From assembly GCA_910579395.1 (NCBI GenBank), contig CAJTUC010000002.1:171794-235793 (forward strand): a stretch of DNA of 64,000 bases. Reading direction: 5' to 3'. The DNA is from an uncultured Lachnospiraceae bacterium. Its GTDB lineage: Bacteria; Bacillota; Clostridia; Lachnospirales; Lachnospiraceae. This document shows, piece by piece, positions 62,069 through 64,000 of this stretch. Under the pieces are notes generated by a model that did no database searches, was not told where the DNA came from, and saw only the letters and a list, made by a program, of their open reading frames with translations. The first letter of the stretch is position 1. Each line of letters starts with the position of its first letter. The translations under genes were made by a program, and so were the position numbers.

Positions 62069-63004
62069 ATGGAACCGGTAGTAATAAAAGCAGATAAAAG
62101 AATTTATGGAACAAAGTATGTAGAGACATATAAATTTAAGTCAGGGCATGAAGTCCCAATTTATGAGATATTAAATTGCCATGGATTGAATCAGATGATA
62201 GGTTATGTAAAGTTAATAAATAAAACGTATGGCAAAGTTTTTTATAGGGGACAGTGTAATTTGCATGACACAATGTTGCCGAGTTTATATCATAAAAGTT
62301 GTAGTGCTAGGTACAAAAGTGAAAGAAATAAAAAGCTGAATAGCATTATAAAAAAAACCTTAGCTGATGAAGACTTTATGAAGGAAGTAAATCTCAGAAA
62401 TGATTTGGATGAGGCTTCGATAATTATAGAAGGAATGTTGCAGCATTATGGAATTGAAACTCGTTGCATTGATGCAGTGGACAACCATTGGATTGCATTG
62501 TGGTTTGGGCTAAATAAGTATCATAGTGAACGTATAGGTAATAATGTTTATTCAAGTTATACAAATAGAATAAAAAATGTTTATCAGATGTTTGAAAATG
62601 AGGGAAAAACAGATGATAAAGAATCGTGTTATCAGTATGTTATCTTGATTGCTTCTGATAAAGGAAAAGAAGCGTTTGGGGTTATGTTCGGAAATGATAT
62701 ATTGACTGTAGATTTAAGAGTTGCTTTACCATCCACTTTTTTAAGACCTCATGCACAACATGGCATTATTTTAAAGAAAAGATTGCACGATTGCTCATGT
62801 GATTTTGATATTTCTAAGAGCGTAGTAGGGATACTAAAAATAAGAAATGATATGGCAAACTCATGGCTTGGAGATGGTGAACTGGCAAAGTTTAGCAATC
62901 TTTTTCCATCGCAGTTTCATGATCATGCTTATAGGATATTATTAGAAAGGGAAGATTTATTTAGAGATAGCACAAATTCAATTGTTCAATATATTTACGA
63001 ATAA
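62069..63004 (+). CDS. FRG domain protein
   Basis: A 311-aa soluble protein. FRG motif VFYRGQCNLHDTMLPSLYHK near residue 60, then MLQHYGIETRCIDAVDNHWI and ALWFGL, the usual LQHYG..TRxxD..xxxxxALxFA pattern. The biochemical role of FRG is not established; such genes are often found in accessory and defence-type islands. AT-rich composition unlike the upstream methyltransferase gene. First gene of a small cassette next to the element scar. Confidence 0.85.
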   Translation: MEPVVIKADKRIYGTKYVETYKFKSGHEVPIYEILNCHGLNQMIGYVKLINKTYGKVFYRGQCNLHDTMLPSLYHKSCSARYKSERNKKLNSIIKKTLADEDFMKEVNLRNDLDEASIIIEGMLQHYGIETRCIDAVDNHWIALWFGLNKYHSERIGNNVYSSYTNRIKNVYQMFENEGKTDDKESCYQYVILIASDKGKEAFGVMFGNDILTVDLRVALPSTFLRPHAQHGIILKKRLHDCSCDFDISKSVVGILKIRNDMANSWLGDGELAKFSNLFPSQFHDHAYRILLEREDLFRDSTNSIVQYIYE

Positions 63005-63054
63005 TATAGTGGAATTGCAAAAAAATATGTTATAATAGAAGTGAGGAAATGCTT

Positions 63055-63579
63055 ATGGAAATTGATATAATAATTGATACTTTAACAAATTGTCTGGTTC
63101 GTACAGAGACAGGAGAAGAATGTGATACAGAATATCGTCTTGTTGCCAGAACAATTACAAAACAGGATGCGCTAGAGCTAAAGGCTCGTGGATGGAAGTT
63201 TGATTGGAGCCTTCCACATCAGAATGGCTATGAAGTATATGAGTTGCTCTTGGAAAACGATGATGAAGTACAGGGAATGATAGCACTTAAGCATATTCGA
63301 GATCAATATTATACTCATGTAGATATTGTAGAAGCAGCACCTTTTAATGTTGGACATACTGGAATGTACAAAGGTGTAGGGGCTCATTTGTTTGCGATTG
63401 CGTGTAAACTTAGTTGGGATGCAGGAAATGAAGGATATGTGCAGTTTACTGCAAAAACTGATTTGGTAGAACATTATATAAAAATGTTGAATGCAAAATG
63501 TATTGACTGGCATACTTTATATATAGACACATATGGGGCTATTGCATTAATAAAGAAATATTTTAAGGAAGGTGAATGA
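63055..63579 (+). CDS. GNAT-like acetyltransferase (probable)
   Basis: A 174-aa protein. The second half has a GNAT-like order: beta strand DDEVQGMIALKHIRDQYYTH, a pre-glycine-loop strand VDIVEAAPFN, a loop YKGVGAHLFAIACKLSW that resembles the acetyl-CoA pyrophosphate loop, and VQFTAKTDLVEHYIKMLNAK. ATG 63055 lies 8 bases after GAGG; ATG 63049 is also possible. An extended -10 (TGTTATAAT at 63028-63036) suggests its own promoter. Its stop overlaps the ribosome-binding region of the next gene. Confidence 0.65.
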   Translation: MEIDIIIDTLTNCLVRTETGEECDTEYRLVARTITKQDALELKARGWKFDWSLPHQNGYEVYELLLENDDEVQGMIALKHIRDQYYTHVDIVEAAPFNVGHTGMYKGVGAHLFAIACKLSWDAGNEGYVQFTAKTDLVEHYIKMLNAKCIDWHTLYIDTYGAIALIKKYFKEGE

Positions 63580-63580
63580 T

Positions 63581-63778
63581 ATGATTGTAGCTGAAAGAAA
63601 AGAGAAAACAGTTATAGATAAGTTTGACCGGTTCGGTGAAGCCATGACGGACGGGAGATTAACAGCACCTTCTGACGGTAAGGTATATCGTTTGCGGGAA
63701 GCAATATTATTATCCAAGCAGTTGGGAAGACCATTATCTCAAGATGAGATGAAAAAGTTTGAAGTATTAAGCAAATAA
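63581..63778 (+). CDS. Small 65-aa protein, partner of the GNAT-like gene
   Basis: Polar small protein (MIVAERKEKTVIDKFDRFGE, end LSQDEMKKFEVLSK). ATG 63581 follows AAGGAAGG at spacing 8; a GTG at 63572 would overlap the preceding gene. The pair is close-coupled (stop and start one base apart), like two-gene toxin-antitoxin or modifier cassettes, but I recognise no antitoxin family. A terminator follows. Confidence 0.6.
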   Translation: MIVAERKEKTVIDKFDRFGEAMTDGRLTAPSDGKVYRLREAILLSKQLGRPLSQDEMKKFEVLSK

Positions 63779-63783
63779 TATAC

Positions 63784-63825
63784 AAATACCTCCTGTTATA
63801 CAAAATATTAAGGAGGTATTTTGCA
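63784..63825 (+). terminator. Terminator of the FRG/GNAT cassette
   Basis: AAATACCTCC / GGAGGTATTT perfect 10-bp stem followed by TTTTG. Confidence 0.85.
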
Positions 63826-63901
63826 TTTTAATTAACTGATTTTAAGAAGATAACATTCTATCAAAGTTCTTAAGGGAAATGTCATATATAACTTGAGATA
63901 T

Positions 63902-63930
63902 TTGTCGTAAATAATATGATATGGTATAAT
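63902..63930 (+). promoter_or_regulatory. Promoter reading out of the window
   Basis: TTGTCG at 63902-63907, 17-base spacer, TATAAT at 63925-63930 preceded by TG at the extended -10 position. A start point is expected near 63937. Confidence 0.65.
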
Positions 63931-63956
63931 CCCGAGTTTGACACTTGTGAAATCAA

Positions 63957-64000
63957 AAAGTGGCTACAAACCCAGTAGTTATGCTGGCTGTAGCCACTTT
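63957..64000 (+). terminator. Strong hairpin at the window edge
   Basis: AAAGTGGCTACA (63957-63968) / TGTAGCCACTTT (63989-64000) with inner CCAG / CTGG. It sits about 20 bases after the predicted start point of the promoter at 63902-63930, so it is either a terminator of a very short transcript, a leader attenuator, or the end of a gene on the other strand outside the window. Confidence 0.55.

Overview
The window looks like the chromosome of a Gram-positive Clostridia, most likely a Lachnospiraceae-type gut anaerobe. Reasons: short ProRS, the Firmicutes-type long galactose-1-phosphate uridylyltransferase, VanW, DUF975 and DUF4080 proteins, YhaM, MutS2, AGGAGG-type ribosome binding sites and TTGACA/TATAAT promoters. 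This placement is inferred from protein families, not from an rRNA gene.

Layout. (1) 1-1.6 kb: proS. (2) 1.7-4.4 kb: an AT-rich, decaying island of unrecognised small genes, some frameshifted. (3) 4.4-8.6 kb: DUF975 protein, a small anchored protein, a histidine kinase/response regulator pair and a GyrI-like protein. (4) 8.7-31.5 kb: a large envelope region. It holds a lipoprotein, two paralogous 800-aa lipoproteins joining an Asp-box N-terminal half to an ABC solute-binding half, two sugar-type permeases, an HlyD-like adaptor, three BlaI/BlaR1-like regulator/sensor pairs, an RsiV-like repeat protein, an XRE-HTH/PurM-like fusion and a membrane-anchored amidase. (5) 31.7-36 kb: soluble MCP plus FIST sensor, tRNA-Phe and tRNA-Gly, a GT-C glycosyltransferase. 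(6) 36-40 kb: AraC regulator, galK, galT. (7) 40-60.9 kb: housekeeping genes (HAD phosphatase, Gfo/Idh/MocA, XRE, B12-radical SAM, nth, exonuclease, VanW, AIR-synthase-like, Lrp, aminotransferase, trmL, a second two-component pair with mutS2, an HtrA-like pseudoprotease, YhaM, 23S rRNA uracil methyltransferase). (8) 61-64 kb: scars of an integrative element, then an AT-rich FRG/GNAT/small-protein cassette.

Two signals tie the window together. First, a promoter architecture TTTAGAG-N4-TTTAGAG-N5-CCTG-N-TANNNT occurs with identical spacing before the response-regulator gene at 7.8 kb, the lipoprotein at 8.7 kb, the propeller/SBP operon at 9.4 kb and the amidase at 30.3 kb. This suggests an autoregulated regulon of the adjacent OmpR-type regulator. 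Second, at least nine intact and three decayed copies of a modular repeat sit between + strand genes. Each copy folds as a three-way junction (outer stem, long arm 1, short arm 2), usually followed by one to three further hairpins. The sequence of every stem varies between copies while pairing is kept, G-U wobbles included, and all copies point in the direction of transcription, often starting at a stop codon. This RNA-like repeat family is the best candidate for an undescribed element here.
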